Below are positions 4,849 through 5,171 of a stretch of DNA of 5,171 bases, piece after piece. Origin of the DNA: CAZAQS01 sp964486825 (GTDB taxonomy: Bacteria; Chloroflexota; Anaerolineae; Anaerolineales; UBA4823); contig CAZAQS010000325.1 of NCBI GenBank assembly GCA_964486825.1, forward strand, positions 1 to 5,171, given 5' to 3'. How positions within the stretch are numbered: position 1 is the first letter of the stretch; every line of letters starts with the position of its first letter. Below the pieces are notes generated by a model, which saw nothing but the letters and a program-made list of their open reading frames with translations, did not search any database and had not been told where the DNA came from. A program made the translations under genes and the position numbers.

Positions 4849-5171
4849 TCAGCCAAAATAGTGGAAATCCTTCCAAAACTGCTCCCAGGGTTGGCGCAAA
4901 TGACGGCAGAGCAGGATATTGGGGTGATACAGGCTTTCTTCGTTTTGAATGCCATACGGGTTAGCGGTGGCGCCGGCAATGGAGCAGGTTTCGAAGAGCG
5001 AGTAAACATAGGATGGCTCCAGGCCCAGGACAATGACGGTCTCGGGCGGAGGGTCACCATACCCCCATAGCCAGAAGGAATCAATTCCACTGATGGCTCG
5101 CGGCAGGTTGTATGCAGGGCCGTAGACGTTGATCGCGCCGGCTTCGCCATAGTTGCCTGCCAGGATGCCCA
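4849..5171 (-). CDS. C-terminal end of a GT39/ArnT-like membrane glycosyltransferase (partial)
   Basis: The last 106 codons of a gene that starts beyond the right edge; the stop TGA is at 4851-4849. The first residues read ILAGNYGEAGAINVYGP, followed by LPRAISGIDSFWLWGYGD, then PPPETVIVLGLEPSYVYSLF and an ending CRHLRQPWEQFWKDFHYFG. This pattern is familiar from the soluble C-terminal part of dolichyl-phosphate-mannose mannosyltransferase-like (PMT_2, GT-C fold) proteins. These are integral membrane enzymes that transfer sugars from polyprenyl-phosphate donors on the outer face of the membrane. The catalytic N-terminal loop and transmembrane helices lie outside the window, so activity and donor cannot be judged. 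The gene converges on the reductase gene with about 200 bp between them. The other open minus frame over this region (from 5150) is a shadow rich in Ser, Thr and Pro. Confidence 0.75.
   Translation of the reverse strand, partial: GILAGNYGEAGAINVYGPAYNLPRAISGIDSFWLWGYGDPPPETVIVLGLEPSYVYSLFETCSIAGATANPYGIQNEESLYHPNILLCRHLRQPWEQFWKDFHYFG

Noticed and set aside
4812..5150. 112-codon minus-strand open frame
   Set aside because: Overlaps the glycosyltransferase tail in another frame; Ser/Thr/Pro-rich with no family signature, whereas the frame ending at 4849 shows the NYGEAGA and WLWGYGD motifs.

Overview
The window looks like the edge of a phage-derived segment in a GC-rich bacterial chromosome. 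Three things suggest a filamentous Chloroflexota (Anaerolineae-like) host: an F420-type (Ddn-family) flavin/deazaflavin reductase, an ArnT/PMT-like glycosyltransferase C-terminus of the 'NYGEAGA' kind, and several families of short degenerate tandem repeats of the GACGACGGAC, TGATTGTTGATT and CTGAAGCCGCTGA types. This taxonomic call is inference from remembered features, not a search.

Layout. (1) 4-1904, plus strand: a small Cys-rich helical protein is followed, with an ATGA stop/start overlap, by a full-length phage terminase large subunit carrying ATPase and nuclease motifs. Its nuclease half contains an in-frame insertion made of two 42-bp repeat copies. (2) 1902-1934: a 29-bp gap between convergent genes is filled by a 21-bp-period repeat that supplies the terminase stop codon and overlaps the neighbour's stop. 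(3) 1933-3375, minus strand: a 480-aa tyrosine-recombinase-fold protein that keeps the nucleophile Tyr but appears to have lost all the other catalytic residues. It also carries a C-terminal helical extension. (4) 3376-3870: no gene; two further repeat families and a strong 11-bp hairpin. (5) 3871-4056, minus strand: the C-terminal piece of an RDD-family membrane protein, probably a pseudogene. (6) 4199-4648, plus strand: a complete Ddn/F420H2-dependent reductase-like gene with a very good Shine-Dalgarno sequence. (7) 4649-4848: a short convergent intergenic stretch. (8) 4849-5171, minus strand: the C-terminal end of an integral-membrane glycosyltransferase (GT39/PMT_2-like) that runs off the right edge.

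The terminase and its small partner look like one translationally coupled unit from a DNA-packaging module whose remainder lies to the left. The recombinase-like gene faces it and probably marks the right end of the phage-derived part. The genes to the right of about 3.8 kb look like ordinary host genes with no visible link to packaging. The most unusual points are the apparently catalytically dead recombinase and the spread of the same repeat family into both a terminase reading frame and intergenic DNA.
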